DNA of 64,000 bases from Apostichopus japonicus (lineage: Eukaryota; Echinodermata; Holothuroidea; Aspidochirotida; Stichopodidae): NCBI RefSeq assembly GCF_037975245.1, contig NC_092569.1, forward strand, positions 26,241,168-26,305,167, written 5' to 3'. The first letter of the stretch is position 1; every line of letters begins with the position of its first letter. Made by a program: the position numbers and the translations under genes. The notes below the pieces were generated by a model, which saw nothing but the letters and a program-made list of their open reading frames with translations, made no database searches and had not been told where the DNA came from. Below, piece after piece: positions 25,187 to 36,242 of this stretch.

Positions 25187-25289
25187 CTTTCTCCAAGCTC
25201 TTGACATTCCTACTGGTGAGGGTGATCCTGATTCTGTGGGCCTGCGACTCTTCAGCTGGTCCCCCTTTACCTGGTTCTTTGTAGGTGGC
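25187..25289 (-). CDS. RPS20: Ribosomal protein S20 (uS10), N-terminal coding exon
   Basis: After a TTGATCTTCAG acceptor the exon encodes ATYKEPGKGGPAEES, then QAHRIRITLTSRNVKSLEK, and ends in phase 1 at a GAAAG|GTATGA donor. These are the expected first 34 residues after the initiator methionine. As in many ribosomal protein genes, the start codon and 5'-TOP leader probably lie in a tiny exon 1 farther upstream (higher coordinates). I could not find it before 26.5 kb, and beyond that lies the 11.6-kb transposon insertion. An in-frame ATG lies just upstream of the acceptor, so an alternative unspliced start cannot be excluded. Confidence 0.92.
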
Positions 25290-26055
25290 CTGAAGATCAA
25301 ACATGAAGTGTTAGACTGCAGGTCTGATAAAAATGTTGCTGGTTGTAATTCTGACAACTTGGAATTTCTCTTGCAGTTACTATCTTCATTGAATATGTCA
25401 CAATCTGACGGGAACCCAACCCCATCATGGCTGGAAAGATAAAAGCCTAGCAAGACTGTCTTGTGACAAGAAACAATGAAATTGTGCCTTATATCTTCAG
25501 AAAATCGTGTTACACATATGGAGCACAGGTTTTATTGGAACATGAAACAGGCCTAGTAACAGCCATACTCCAGAACAAACTGAAATTAAGGTGTGTAAAT
25601 TTCTTGCAGAAATTTCTGGTTTGCCAAAGTCGAAAGTATCTTTCACTGCAGATTTTCTGTTATTGCATACATGTCTTAAACCCAGCAAATAATAATTTCA
25701 CTAGTTGTAGATGATTCAAGCTGTCATTGGATGCTTATACTGAAGGCTTTGCTTAATGTTCACATCAGCCTGATTCAATATGTAAAGATAGTGCTCATGG
25801 AGGACATTAGTTTCAAGACACAGAACTTTAGTTTCCACCATTATTTTGAACAGCCACGGTGGTACCACACATTTTTTGTACAACACAGCATCTTTCTTTG
25901 CAAATATAAGTTTACACAGAACTGTAAGTAAAATAACTTCTTTTGTGCTGTCAATCAACTTATCACTGTTACTGCTCGCTTAGTTTAGTAGAAATAAAAT
26001 CAACTTCCCATCAATGATCCCATAGGAGAGAGAAAAAAACTGAAGACACCAAAAA

Positions 26056-26331
26056 TCAGACCTGATTAAAATTCTTAAAGTGCTTGTCCAAAGCATTCTT
26101 AAAACCTTTCACACTACTTGCAAGTACAACCTTCTCAGGCAAACCGTTCCACTCATTCACAACCCTATTAGAAAAAAAAAGACAATGACCTCTGGTACAA
26201 CCACTATTAGCAAACATGAAAGAGTCAGTGGCCGATAAATGGTCAAAACCATACACAATCTTGAAAACCTGAATCAAGTCACCATGTAACCTAACCAGGC
26301 TATCAGGCCCACTCTGATACACCCTATCCAC
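26056..26331 (-). pseudogene. LINE (CR1/L2-like) C-terminal fragment
   Basis: The minus strand encodes GDLIQVFKIVYGFDHL, TRGHCLFFSNRVVNEWNGLP, VVLASSVKGFKNALDKHF. This is the hallmark end of the CR1/L2-type reverse transcriptase ORF found in many animal genomes. Compared with the usual form, a segment between TRGH and FFSNR is shortened. No catalytic domain precedes it, so it is a 5'-truncated dead copy. Confidence 0.8.
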
Positions 26332-26366
26332 CTACTGTATGCATGCTCATCAAGGAGGGGGTGTGG

Positions 26367-26503
26367 GTCAATCCATGCCAAATCAACAGATTTTTGGGTC
26401 GATTCCACGTCAACCCTCTCAGAATCGCCTGAAATTGATATGGTGTCTTGCCAAATGTCTCAATGGATGAATTTGGCCACTGTTGATTTGGCATGGACTG
26501 ACC
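26367..26503. mobile_element. 137-bp MITE with about 23-bp inverted ends
   Basis: The left end GTCAATCCATGCCAAATCAA and the right end TTGATTTGGCATGGACTGAC are inverted copies with one mismatch. TGTGG lies on both sides (26362-26366 and 26504-26508), a possible 5-bp target duplication. Superfamily not determined. It lies 17 bp from the large TA-flanked element. Confidence 0.6.
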
Positions 26504-26520
26504 TGTGGGGTTAGTGGCTA

Positions 26521-26710
26521 CAGTACTGTGATCGCTTAACGATCGTACAATTTCGAAGAAACGATATTCTGCGATTTTTTACGATTTTATTCGACGTTAT
26601 TCGAAATTATGCGATTTTGCGCGATTTAAAAAATCGTTGAAAAATTCGGCCGAAATTTTTTGTACGAAATTCGCACAATTATTCGCGGTTTTTGCGGTCA
26701 GTTTTACAAC
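26521..26710 (+). repeat. Left terminal and subterminal repeat block of the TA-flanked element
   Basis: The 20-bp terminal repeat is followed by many short words built on GCGAT, TTCGAAA and CGTACAAA, in both orientations. Confidence 0.7.
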
Positions 26711-29700
26711 GTACAAAATCGCACAAAATCGTTGAATAGGCCTTTTAGAATTACAACAGTCGTTTTTTGATATTACGTGTGTTCAAAGTATACAACACAA
26801 CTTTCATCTATGGTTCAAAGCACTTAGACTCAATATCATACATTCAATATGCACAGTCTATAGTACCGCTCACGTATATTAAACTGGTCATGTGTACGCG
26901 CACATGATCGTGTAAAGAGGTATATAAACAAGTACAATCGCGATTTAACTCGTTGACAAATAAATTGCCGTGTAGACACCTCGTATAATCCATGTTCGAG
27001 TTTCTACGCAGGAAATGCTATTGTGCTTAATGAATAGGATTGAAGTCGCCGAAAGAATTTGAAAACCTAGAAGAAAAAATAAAGTGTTACTAAGCGTTTC
27101 TTGTGTCAATTTTTTATATAATTTACCGTTGGCTCCAACTGAATGAAAAAGAAAAATATTCCACCCAACCACTGAAAAGAAAGAAAAAATCCACCCAACA
27201 ACTTTGAGTTTGAAGAAGGGCCGGTTAAAAACAAAACATGTTTCTCGTCCGCGCAATGGGCCTCCTTTTACATGATTCCCGTGTTTCTATTCGGATTACA
27301 AGAAATCTAAACTATCCTTAAAAATTATTTTGTAAAGGTTGCCATATATTCCAAACTAGTATGAGCGCATGAAAAGAAGAAAATGGCCGCCCGTTTTTTC
27401 AGATCTCAGTACGAGAAACATGTATTTTATTTGGATAATAGAACAATTTTCGTTAATGTGGTTAAGTTAATATTTTCCTACTCTAGCTATATGTCGATTT
27501 TATAAAACCTTCATGAAAACAGACTTTTTTGAAAATGGATTTTGAAGCTGTCAAAAATTTAACAAATGCTTACCGTTAAGTACTGACGTCAAACAATACA
27601 TTTCGTATATATTCCGATAAAGATCCACAAAGGATAACAATGTTAAGTAGAGCTTACTACTGTAAAGAGAGATAGAAACTGCATGTACATGGTCATTTTA
27701 AGTATCCAAGTACTATACAAAGAGATTGAGTTCACCGAATCACCCCTTTTCCCTACCACCTGAGGAAAACCGTCTTCTATAAAATATAGTACCATACAGT
27801 ACTTAACATTTGATACAAAAGTTACTTCTACAACAGTATGTGTCCCAATAAGTTTTAACCGCACAGAAAAGTACCATTAATAATTTGCATGTTACACTAA
27901 AAGTTACACTGGGCGTCAAGATGGCGGGAAAATGTTACATCGTGTTCAATGTATTGAGTCGTTCCCACGGTGCAATGAACTTGGGCAAGTTGCCAAGTTC
28001 GAATGTCGATGACCTACTTATCCTCCGTGACCAATGTCAATGGGAATTATGTGTGTAAAATCTCGGGTTTTCCACGTGTTATATATATATATATATACAT
28101 AAATAGAAGTTTTAAGTAAGCGGAGCGAATTTCGGGCGGCTCGTTATTGTGAGGAAGCACTTATCTAAGCATCAATATTTGTGAAAAGTATCGAACGGTT
28201 TTTCTTCAGAAAATATTTTTGACTAGTAATTGGAAACTCAATGTATTAAGAAGTACTGGGTCTAAACATTATCATTGCATTTTGGGGGAAGCCAGATCTT
28301 CAAGTGCAAATATTGTTTTTTCATTTAATATTATCGTAGTTTTCTTGCGAGGTGTATACGGCGTAACTTTCAATGTAGGCTTTTTGATCATATAGCCTAC
28401 CCTGTATGTCATTCTGCGTAATCTCGTTATCGAATGAGTTACGGTATTGTCTTAGTGGAGAAACATTCAGACTGTCTCCGAATATGTTCGTCATTTTTGG
28501 GGGGGGGGAAGGGGGGTGGCACAACAATTCTTGTGTGGGTGGGGCCCGTTCCCCGTGCCATCCCGTTTTACAGTGCCGTAATTTAATAACGTCGTACGTG
28601 GTCTCATTTCGTGAACAAGAATTTTTTACCATTTTGGTAAACAATGTCCCAAAGACTCCCAGGGTCCCTATAACCACCTGTTAGCTCATCCTGCTGCAGT
28701 GATCCTACCTCCGTAGGCATTCTGGGGAAAACAAACATTCTGGACGTCAGTAGTATATATTAGCTAGTCATAGCAAGATCCATGCAAGGAAGACCGTGCT
28801 GTAATGTGTACAGGGCTAGCGCTGTTCACTATACTTATTGGCGTAGTAGGTAGTTTTAGTCGCAAGGTCGTTTTATTTTGGGGACGGGTGAAGGGAAGTG
28901 ATGGTCACTCTGTTGAGGCGATTGGTAGTTGGTAAATATCGGTAACGTATGAGAAAATATCGGTCTGAAGATGGGAATAAGGATAGTGGAATTCCAAGCC
29001 CGAGCTTGATCAAGCCCCTCGTGAGAGGTGGGGTTATAACAGCTAAGCCCGGGTAAACGTTGACCAATGTAAATAAACTATTGCCTTTGGGTGTAAAAGA
29101 TACGATGGATATTATCAGTTTTGGTTTCCGCCGCTTGCTTATTTCTGTATCAACATAAACTGTGTCTATTTTCATGCTGGTTGTGCATGTGTATAATGGA
29201 CCAATGCAGCGAGAATGAAGGAATTACGTAAGGCATTGCTGAGTAGTACACAGTGTATAGCTGTCCGTGAATATCCGCATACATATATGTATAAAGTTTG
29301 AGTTGCTTTCTTGAAGACGTCCAGATAACCGGAAAGGCCATTATTATTATTATTATTATTATTATCGATATTTTCCTGTACAATATGTCGTAGAAGTTGA
29401 CAGAGTAGAGTATGTGGTCGGAAAATGAAGTATTCGCATTGCTTGGCATTTGGTGCGACGAAAATAATATGTCGAAAACGCTCCAGACATCTGTATGTAT
29501 GGGAAAGAAAAGCGTTTAACCTACACACCATGCAATACTAGCAAAATACACTGCAGTGGAATTTCTTGTTGGCAACTTGCCAAGAAAAGTTTTTACATCT
29601 ATGTCTAGTCCAATGGTACAGTACAATGGTACGGACATCGAGCCCAGCCCAACCATTTTGTGTTAGGGGTCAAATATTTCTTTTGGGTAGGGTGGGCGAA

Positions 29701-30737
29701 CAAATTTTTTTCCAGAGTTGTTGGAACATTGTACGCACACAAAGTCGGCATATCTGCTAGATATAATTGATATGATTATATTTAGGTTTTATCCATTGAT
29801 TTTTTTTTTCATTTTGGAAACTATGAACGATTTTTTTTTTACTTAACCCCCGCGAAAAGTCGTACCACTCAAAATATTGCGCTTCAGATACGAACAATGA
29901 TTTCCCTGCCCAGTGCATTGACTTTTTCAAAGGTGGTAAACGTTGGCCGCATCGGGAAAGCCCCGGTAGAAAATAGCGTGTGTGTGCGCTGCTTGGATGA
30001 TATATGCACCCGCGAAAATCTCACTGCATAGCTGTCAATCGCTGCTCGTATTCTCTATTGCAATAACCTGGTTCGGACGTTTTCCAAGGTTTGCCGCTAT
30101 GCCCGTGGGAACGGGGTATTTGTGCATGAGTCATGAGTGACCTTTTTCAGTCGGTAATTGTGATCAACACAACGGACAGCCATTCCGTATCAACTCGAGA
30201 ACTGCTTACAGCCATAGAGGTTGTTGCGGGGGAGGGGGGGGGGATCAACCCAGGCCCCGCGCCCATAACTCGTTATGGTTTAGACTTTAAAAAAATGCAA
30301 TGTTTCAACTAAACAAAAGGCTGCGTCTTTCTGTAACAAAGCAACTGTCAATCACCCCCAACAAACATTGCATGTCGGCCGTCCGTCCAGGGTATTTTAA
30401 CTGTGCACCTGTTGTTAGCCAGCTACATCTGATACAAGGCTAAGGAATTCCGCCTTTTGGTGTAATATGCAAATGATGTCTGGTGCAGTACTGTACTGTC
30501 TGGAGACACACATGTAAACAATCTGTGTAGAGCTAGCTGTTATTAAATAACTTTTGTGTCAATGCACTGTGAGCCTATATGGAACATTTCAAGACGTTTC
30601 TTCTTTTTTTCTGAGGTGGTCGGGAAGGGGGATTGTTTGGGTGTTCTAAATCTTTTGTATCCTCCTAAATATAAAAGATCGTATTTTCAACATCTAAAAC
30701 GTTAATGTACATGTAGTTTCTAATTTTCATCTGTAAG
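26711..30737. other. Left interior of the TA-flanked element, no gene recognised
   Basis: It includes a short (TA)n at 28080-28096, G/C tracts at 28498-28516 and 30228-30241, and an (ATT)n tract at 29340-29364. No transposase motif was seen on either strand. Confidence 0.4.
30734..30737 (+). repeat. 4-bp target duplication TAAG, left of the gypsy composite
   Basis: TAAG precedes the TG of the first LTR and matches TAAG at 36798-36801 after the CA of the last LTR. Ty3/gypsy elements typically generate 4-5 bp duplications. Confidence 0.65.
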
Positions 30738-31231
30738 TGTAAATGAGCGATTAATACGATAGGCGTATTCTTGTGTGGGCGTACATGTATATAGTGTAGC
30801 GTTAGGCTATGGTGCGCTTGTATCGATGCATCGCTGTTTAATTGCGTACGGAGGTTTTTAAATGTATCGGGCGCGGCGCGCTGATTGTGTTGCGTGCGTG
30901 TAACTTGTGTGAGTGTGTGCGTGTGGTGTGAGAGAACTTTCTTGTGTTTGAAAATGTTTGGCAGAGCTTATGAATGAGGGAGTGAATACGGATGGTTGAC
31001 CGGTCAACACTTGTGAGCGAGTGAGTACGTTTGAGTTATATGTGTGTGTGTGTGAAGTGAGCTTGTTGTAAGTAAATTATATTTTATATTTAGTTTGCTT
31101 CAGTTAATTGTTATTAAATTAATTAAGTTTACCGTTAATCTTTTGTTCCTGCGTTATCTTTACAACTTCTCTCCCCTGAGTCATCATACTTTTGGGAGGG
31201 CACGCCAGTACGGAAAACCCCTAAACTTACA
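30738..31231 (+). repeat. Gypsy LTR 1 (494 bp)
   Basis: It starts TGTAAATGAGCG and ends AAACTTACA (TG...CA). Directly after it TTGGTGTCAGAAGTG can act as a primer-binding site complementary to a tRNA-Leu 3' end, as in SURL-type gypsy elements. This LTR lacks the 40-bp internal repeats of the other LTRs. Confidence 0.9.
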
Positions 31232-32291
31232 TTGGTGTCAGAAGTGTTGGAGTACTGGCTTAGTTTTAAAGATTTCGCAGAGGCACGTACGTAATTTTAG
31301 TTAAAAGAAAAGTAAACAAGTAAAGTTGTTAGCGAATTTTATTCAAGATTTTATTTCAATATCGTATTAAATTATTAAATCATATTAAAAGGAATTAAAC
31401 AAAATGGAAAAAGGAAAGTCAGGGGGAGATGCAAAATCCAAGATAAGTGGGAGGAAGATGTCTACATCATAGCTAAACAACCTAACCCGGACATACCAGT
31501 ATATGTGATATTTCCTGAAAATGGAAAAGGAAAGAAACGAGTAATCCACAGAAACGAGCTGAAATTGTGCACCTTGCAGGAAGACATGAAACCGGATGAT
31601 GATAGAAAATTAAACGTCCCCAACCTGAAAGAAAAAGTCATGCATCCACTATATACTTGGAGGAGGCCAATCAAGAAATCGAAGAGAAAAAGCCACAAGA
31701 AAATGCGGTTGAGAAAAAAACAAATTCTACTCAAATAAGAAGATCCGAAAGGAGTAATAAAGGATTTCCGCCGCCTCGTTTTGGAACTAATGCAATCACA
31801 ACGGACACCACTGTCTTTGACCTGGGGTGGGTTTAATTAGCTCATTGATTAGTTTATTCCGAATGTGTGACAATTTTTAAGACAATTACAAATTTTAGGA
31901 TGATTTTCTGATGCATTGATGCAAATTTGCCATAGACCTGTAAAGCTGTTCATATGTGTGCGCCCATACACGATGCATGTGGTGTTGTGGTTATTTATGA
32001 AAATTTTAGTTTATTTTTTTATTCTAAGTAGTCCTTTTATGTGGAGTTTGATAAGAAGTGGCTGATCTCGATTACTACAAATGTTACGGACTCGAGCTCC
32101 GTTTGAGAGAGAAGGACTTTGAGTCAAACTGGCTGTCTAAGCCTAGGCATAAGTACCTACCACCTTCTAGGTAGCGAGGAATGTGACTATTTTTAGTCTG
32201 TGTTTTAGGTGGAAAGAGAGTGTAAATGAGCGATTATAACGATTGATTAGTTTTAGACTTCAGGAGAAGTCTGCGTTTCAGGTGGAAAGAG
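31232..32291 (+). mobile_element. Deleted gypsy interior, unit 1
   Basis: It contains the primer-binding site, leader, an ATG-GAAAAAGGAAAG start and then directly the C-terminal end of integrase: WEEDVYIIAKQPNPDIPVY and RVIHRNELKLC, typical of the gypsy GPY/F-like tail. Capsid, protease, reverse transcriptase, RNase H and the integrase core are all missing. A polypurine tract (AGGTGGAAAGAG) abuts the next LTR. About 70 bp earlier there is a decoy copy of the tract plus LTR start. Confidence 0.8.
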
Positions 32292-32788
32292 TGTAAATGA
32301 GCGATTAATACGATAGGCGTATTCTTGTGTGGGCGTACATGTATATAGTGTAGCGTTAGGCTATGGTGCGCTTGTATCGATGCATCGCTGTTTAATTGCG
32401 TACGGAGGTTTTTAAATGTATCGGGCGCGGCGCGCTGATTGTGTTGCGTGCGTGTAACTTGTGTGAGTGTGTGCGTTTGAGTTATATGTGTGTGTGTGTG
32501 AAGTGAGCTTGTTGTAAGTAAATTATATTTTATATTTAGTTGGTTAAGTTATTAAATGATTCCAGTAAGCCGTTGTTCTAGTTAATTGTTGTTAAACTAT
32601 TCAAGTATATCGTTGTTCTAGTTAATTGTTGTTAAACTATTCAAGTATACCGTTGTTCCAGTTAATTGTTATTACATCCTTCAAGTTACCGTTAATCTTT
32701 TGTTCCTGCGTTATCTTTACAACTTCTCTCCCCTGAGTCATCATACTTTTGGGAGGGCACGCCAGTACAGAAAACCCCTAAACTTACA
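32292..32788 (+). repeat. Gypsy LTR 2 (497 bp)
   Basis: Same ends as LTR 1. It lacks the GTGGTGTGAGAGAAC...GAGTACG block of LTRs 1, 3 and 4, but has three copies of a 40-bp tandem unit starting CGTTGTTCTAGTTAATTG (from 32571). Confidence 0.9.
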
Positions 32789-33851
32789 TTGGTGTCAGAA
32801 GTGTTGGAGTACTGGCTTAGTTTTAAAGATTTCGCAGAGGCACGTACGTAATTTTAGTTAAAAGAAAAGTAAACAAGTAAAGTTGTTAGCGAATTTTATT
32901 CAAGATTTTATTTCAATATCGTATTAAATTATTAAATCATATTAAAAGGAATTAAACAAAATGGAAAAAGGAAAGTCAGGGGGAGATGCAAAATCCAAGA
33001 TAAGTGGGAGGAAGATGTCTACATCATAGCTAAACAACCTAACCCGGACATACCAGTATATGTGATATTTCCTGAAAATGGAAAAGGAAAGAAACGAGTA
33101 ATCCACAGAAACGAGCTGAAATTGTGCACCTTGCAGGAAGACATGAAACCGGATGATGATAGAAAATTAAACGTCCCCAACCTGAAAGAAAAAGTCATGC
33201 ATCCACTATATACTTGGAGGAGGCCAATCAAGAAATCGAAGAGAAAAAGCCACAAGAAAATGCGGTTGAGAAAAAAACAAATTCTACTCAAATAAGAAGA
33301 TCCGAAAGGAGTAATAAAGGATTTCCGCCGCCTCGTTTTGGAACTAATGCAATCACAACGGACACCACTGTCTTTGACCTGGGGTGGGTTTAATTAGCTC
33401 ATTGATTAGTTTATTCAGAATGTGTGACAATTTTCAAGACAAATTACAAATTATATATATAGGATTATTTTCTGATGCATCGATGCAGATTTGCCATAGA
33501 CCTGAAGAGCTGTTCATATGTGTGCGCCCATACACGACGCATGCGGTGTTGTGGTTATTTATGAAATTTTGAATTTTTTTATTTTAAGTAGTCCTTTTAG
33601 GTGGAGTTTGATAAGAAGTGGCTGATCTCGATTACTACAATTGTTACGGACTCGAGCTCCGTTTGAGAGAGAAGGACTTTGAGTCAAACTGGCTGTCTAA
33701 GTCTAGGCATAAGTACCTACCACCTTCTAGGTAGTGAGGAATGTGACTATGTTTAGTCTGTGTTTCAGGTGGAAAGAGTGTAAATGAGCGATTAATAAAG
33801 ATTGACTATTTTTTAGACTTCAGGAGAAGTCTGCGTTTCAGGTGGAAAGAG
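32789..33851 (+). mobile_element. Deleted gypsy interior, unit 2
   Basis: Near-identical to unit 1 through the leader and integrase tail, with the same deletion junction, and diverging slightly after 33400. It ends with the same polypurine tract before LTR 3. Confidence 0.8.
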
Positions 33852-34446
33852 TGTAAATGAGCGATTAATACGATAGGCGTATTCTTGTGTGGGCGTACAT
33901 GTATATAGTGTAGCGTTAGGCTATGGTGCGCTTGTATCGATGCATCGCTGCTTAATTACGTACGGAGGTTTTTAAATGTATCGGGCGCGGCGCGCTGATT
34001 GTGTTGCGTGCGTGTAACTTGTGTGAGTGTGTGCGTGTGGTGTGAGAGAACTTTCTTGTATTTGAAAATGTTTGGGAGAGCGAATGAATGAGGCAGTGAA
34101 TAAGGATGTATGGTTGACCGGCCAACACTTGTGAGTACGTTTGAGTTATACTGTATGTGGGAAGTGAGCTTGTAAGTAAATTATATTTTATATTTAGTTG
34201 GTTAAGTTATTAAATGATTCCAGTAAGCCGTTGTTCTAGTTAATTGTTGTTAAACTATTCAAGTATATCGTTGTTCTAGTTAATTGTTGTTAAACTATTC
34301 AAGTATACCGTTGTTCCAGTTAATTGTTATTACATCCTTCAAGTTACCGTTAATCTTTTGTTCCTGCGTTATCTTTACAACTTCTCTCCCCTGAGTCATC
34401 ATACTTTTGGGAGGGCACGCCAGTACAGAAAACCCCTAAACTTACA
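33852..34446 (+). repeat. Gypsy LTR 3 (595 bp)
   Basis: Full block structure with three 40-bp tandem units. It is followed by the same primer-binding site and leader up to about 34640. Confidence 0.9.
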
Positions 34447-34645
34447 TTGGTGTCAGAAGTGTTGGAGTACTGGCTTAGTTTTAAAGATTTCGCAGAGGCA
34501 CGTACGTAATTTTAGTTAAAAGAAAAGTAAACAAGTAAAGTTGTTAGCGAATTTTATTCAAGATTTTATTTCAATATCGTATTAAATTATTAAATCATAT
34601 TAAAAGGAATTAAACAAAATGGAAAAAGGAAAGGAAAGAACAAAA
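34447..34645 (+). mobile_element. Gypsy leader after LTR 3, broken at an inversion junction
   Basis: It matches the leader of units 1 and 2 up to ATGGAAAAAGGAAAG near 34634 and then switches to inverted LTR sequence. Confidence 0.75.
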
Positions 34646-34771
34646 TATAAAATATAATTTACTTACAACAAGCTCACTTCACACACACACACATATAACT
34701 CAAACGTACTCACTCGCTCACAAGTGTTGACCGGTCAACCATCCGTATTCACTCCCTCATTCATAAGCTCT
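34646..34771 (-). repeat. Inverted internal LTR fragment
   Basis: This is the reverse complement of the middle of LTR 1 (about 30963-31090), sharing the LTR-1-specific GACCGGTCAACAC and GAGCGAGTGAGTACG words. It is the downstream end of the inverted gag-protease block. Confidence 0.85.
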
Positions 34772-35234
34772 GTAAGTATCCTTGACCTAGACTGCTGAAA
34801 AGCCTCTGTTGTAAATGCCTGATAACATTCAAACCTAGTAAGCATGGTGTCTGTGGTGTAGTTGATTCCTTTACAATTAAAATTCCAGCCTTTGGTAAGT
34901 CAATGCCCATCACTTTCACGCCAACCTCCATATAAGCTGAATATGGAAGTGACAGTCCATTTGCCGCTTTTAGTTTCAGCCAGGTGATGTCTTCTTTGGG
35001 CCTTTTTGAATCTCTGAAGTGTCTGTTTGCATATTTTTCATCAATTGTCGTGACTTGCGATCCGGTGTCTAGAACGCATTTCGTTTTGACGCCCGCAATT
35101 TCTATATACATTGTCACATAGTCTCCTACAAAGTTCTGCTCATTATGTTTATGATCCTGTTGAGCACTGGACCCTTGTTGCAAACATTTAAATTCCATTG
35201 TTTGGTCCTCAACAATGGACTCAACTAGTTTAAA
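34761..35234 (-). CDS. Gypsy aspartic protease, C-terminally truncated
   Basis: Minus-strand frame offset by -1 from gag. It contains the catalytic LDTGSQVTTID motif, a flap-like ANGLSLPY segment and the CLLGLNVI motif, which together define a retropepsin-type aspartic protease. The first ATG is at 35198, but expression is expected by -1 frameshifting from gag at 35228-35234. After LLGLNVI the frame runs into LTR sequence and stops, so reverse transcriptase, RNase H and integrase are deleted. Confidence 0.85.
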   Translation of the reverse strand, partial: FKLVESIVEDQTMEFKCLQQGSSAQQDHKHNEQNFVGDYVTMYIEIAGVKTKCVLDTGSQVTTIDEKYANRHFRDSKRPKEDITWLKLKAANGLSLPYSAYMEVGVKVMGIDLPKAGILIVKESTTPQTPCLLGLNVIRHLQQRLFSSLGQGYLQSL

Positions 35235-36220
35235 TGATGTGTCGTGGGTGCTTGTTGTCTGCTATCTCCGGTTGGGTATCGGTTTCTGGATCTATATTGA
35301 TCGTTGGGATAGTATCTTGGTCTAGGCGGTATCATTGGTCTGCTGAGTCTGGGTGAATCCCTTGGCTGATGATAATGTCCGGTAGGACAATTTCTGGCAA
35401 AATGCCCCTTTTCTTGGCAGGTCCAGCAGGTAATGTCAAGGTGTCTGTGCTGCGGCTGATTTGATGCATTTTGCAAACCATTCATCTCTGTCACTTGTTG
35501 TTGAATAGAGGTCAGTCCCAGTCTTATTTCTTTTATTTCTTCCCACAAGATCTTTCTTTCCTGGTCATCTCTCTCCTTCTGTGTTCTGTCAATGCTAGAT
35601 GTCTTTTGTAGGTTTACCAGCGCCATCGTCTCTTCATTTACGGACAGTTCGCTTTCAATGGCGATGCTTTCGTTCTTTAGTTCGGAAAAAGTCACAGTGG
35701 GTTTTTTTCTTATCTCTCTTTTCATCTCCGAACGAATGGAGGGGCTCCTGATGCCTTCCACAAATTTATCCCGTAGCATGTTTTCTTGTACTAACTCTGG
35801 CGACCGGCCTTTAACCTTTCTTTCCAACATTTGGAGTGTTAGAGCATAGTTCCTAATGCTCTCGCTCCGTTCTTGCGTCAAGGCATAAAACTTTGCCAGC
35901 AAACTTGTAACTGGAGTTTTATCCCCGTATATATCGCGTAATATATCCAGCATCTCTTTAGCCGTGATCCCCCCTCCCATAACCAGGATCTCTCTACGCG
36001 CTTCCCCACCCAGGTATCGCAATAAAATAATTGATTTGTGGTCTTCTGGAGTATTCCACGTTTTCCATGCCATCTTCAACTCTAATTCCCAGTCCCCAAA
36101 AGAAATGTCATTTGCATTCCCCTTGAAAACTGGAATTTTTACGTCCATCGGGACGTATGACAGGGGCATGATAATGCGGTCACCACTGTCTTCAGGGGGG
36201 CCGCTAGGGGAATTTTCCAT
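35225..36220 (-). CDS. Gypsy Gag polyprotein, intact frame
   Basis: 331 codons from ATG at 36220 to TAG at 35225. Residues about 20-200 form a retrotransposon capsid-like region (FGDWELELKMAW, LRYLGGEARREI, FYALTQERSESIRNYA, FVEGIRS). A coiled-coil-prone segment covers about 205-245. A CCHC zinc knuckle C-x2-C-x4-H-x4-C lies at residues 265-278, and a basic, proline-rich tail follows. This is the nucleocapsid layout of Ty3/gypsy Gag. It is inverted relative to the surrounding LTRs, with only 8 bp of primer-binding site and 10 bp of LTR end at its 5' side. It is the only long intact frame of the composite. Confidence 0.9.
   Translation of the reverse strand: MENSPSGPPEDSGDRIIMPLSYVPMDVKIPVFKGNANDISFGDWELELKMAWKTWNTPEDHKSIILLRYLGGEARREILVMGGGITAKEMLDILRDIYGDKTPVTSLLAKFYALTQERSESIRNYALTLQMLERKVKGRSPELVQENMLRDKFVEGIRSPSIRSEMKREIRKKPTVTFSELKNESIAIESELSVNEETMALVNLQKTSSIDRTQKERDDQERKILWEEIKEIRLGLTSIQQQVTEMNGLQNASNQPQHRHLDITCWTCQEKGHFARNCPTGHYHQPRDSPRLSRPMIPPRPRYYPNDQYRSRNRYPTGDSRQQAPTTHHLN
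35228..35234 (-). promoter_or_regulatory. Candidate -1 ribosomal frameshift site UUUAAAC
   Basis: The heptamer TTTAAAC (X-XXY-YYZ in the gag frame) lies directly before the gag stop TAG, and the protease frame is exactly -1. The same heptamer is a well-known slippery sequence in other RNA systems. A downstream pseudoknot was not assessed. Confidence 0.6.
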
Positions 36221-36232
36221 TTTCGACACCAA

Positions 36233-36242
36233 TGTAAGTTTA
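36233..36242 (-). repeat. 10-bp inverted LTR terminus
   Basis: TGTAAGTTTA is the reverse complement of the LTR end TAAACTTACA. It is all that remains of the 5' LTR of the inverted gag-protease block, and it directly abuts the TG of LTR 4. Confidence 0.75.

Noticed and set aside
31505-31738. Independent small gene starting MIFPENGKGKK
   Set aside because: It is the integrase tail of a deleted gypsy interior; the same frame recurs at 33062.
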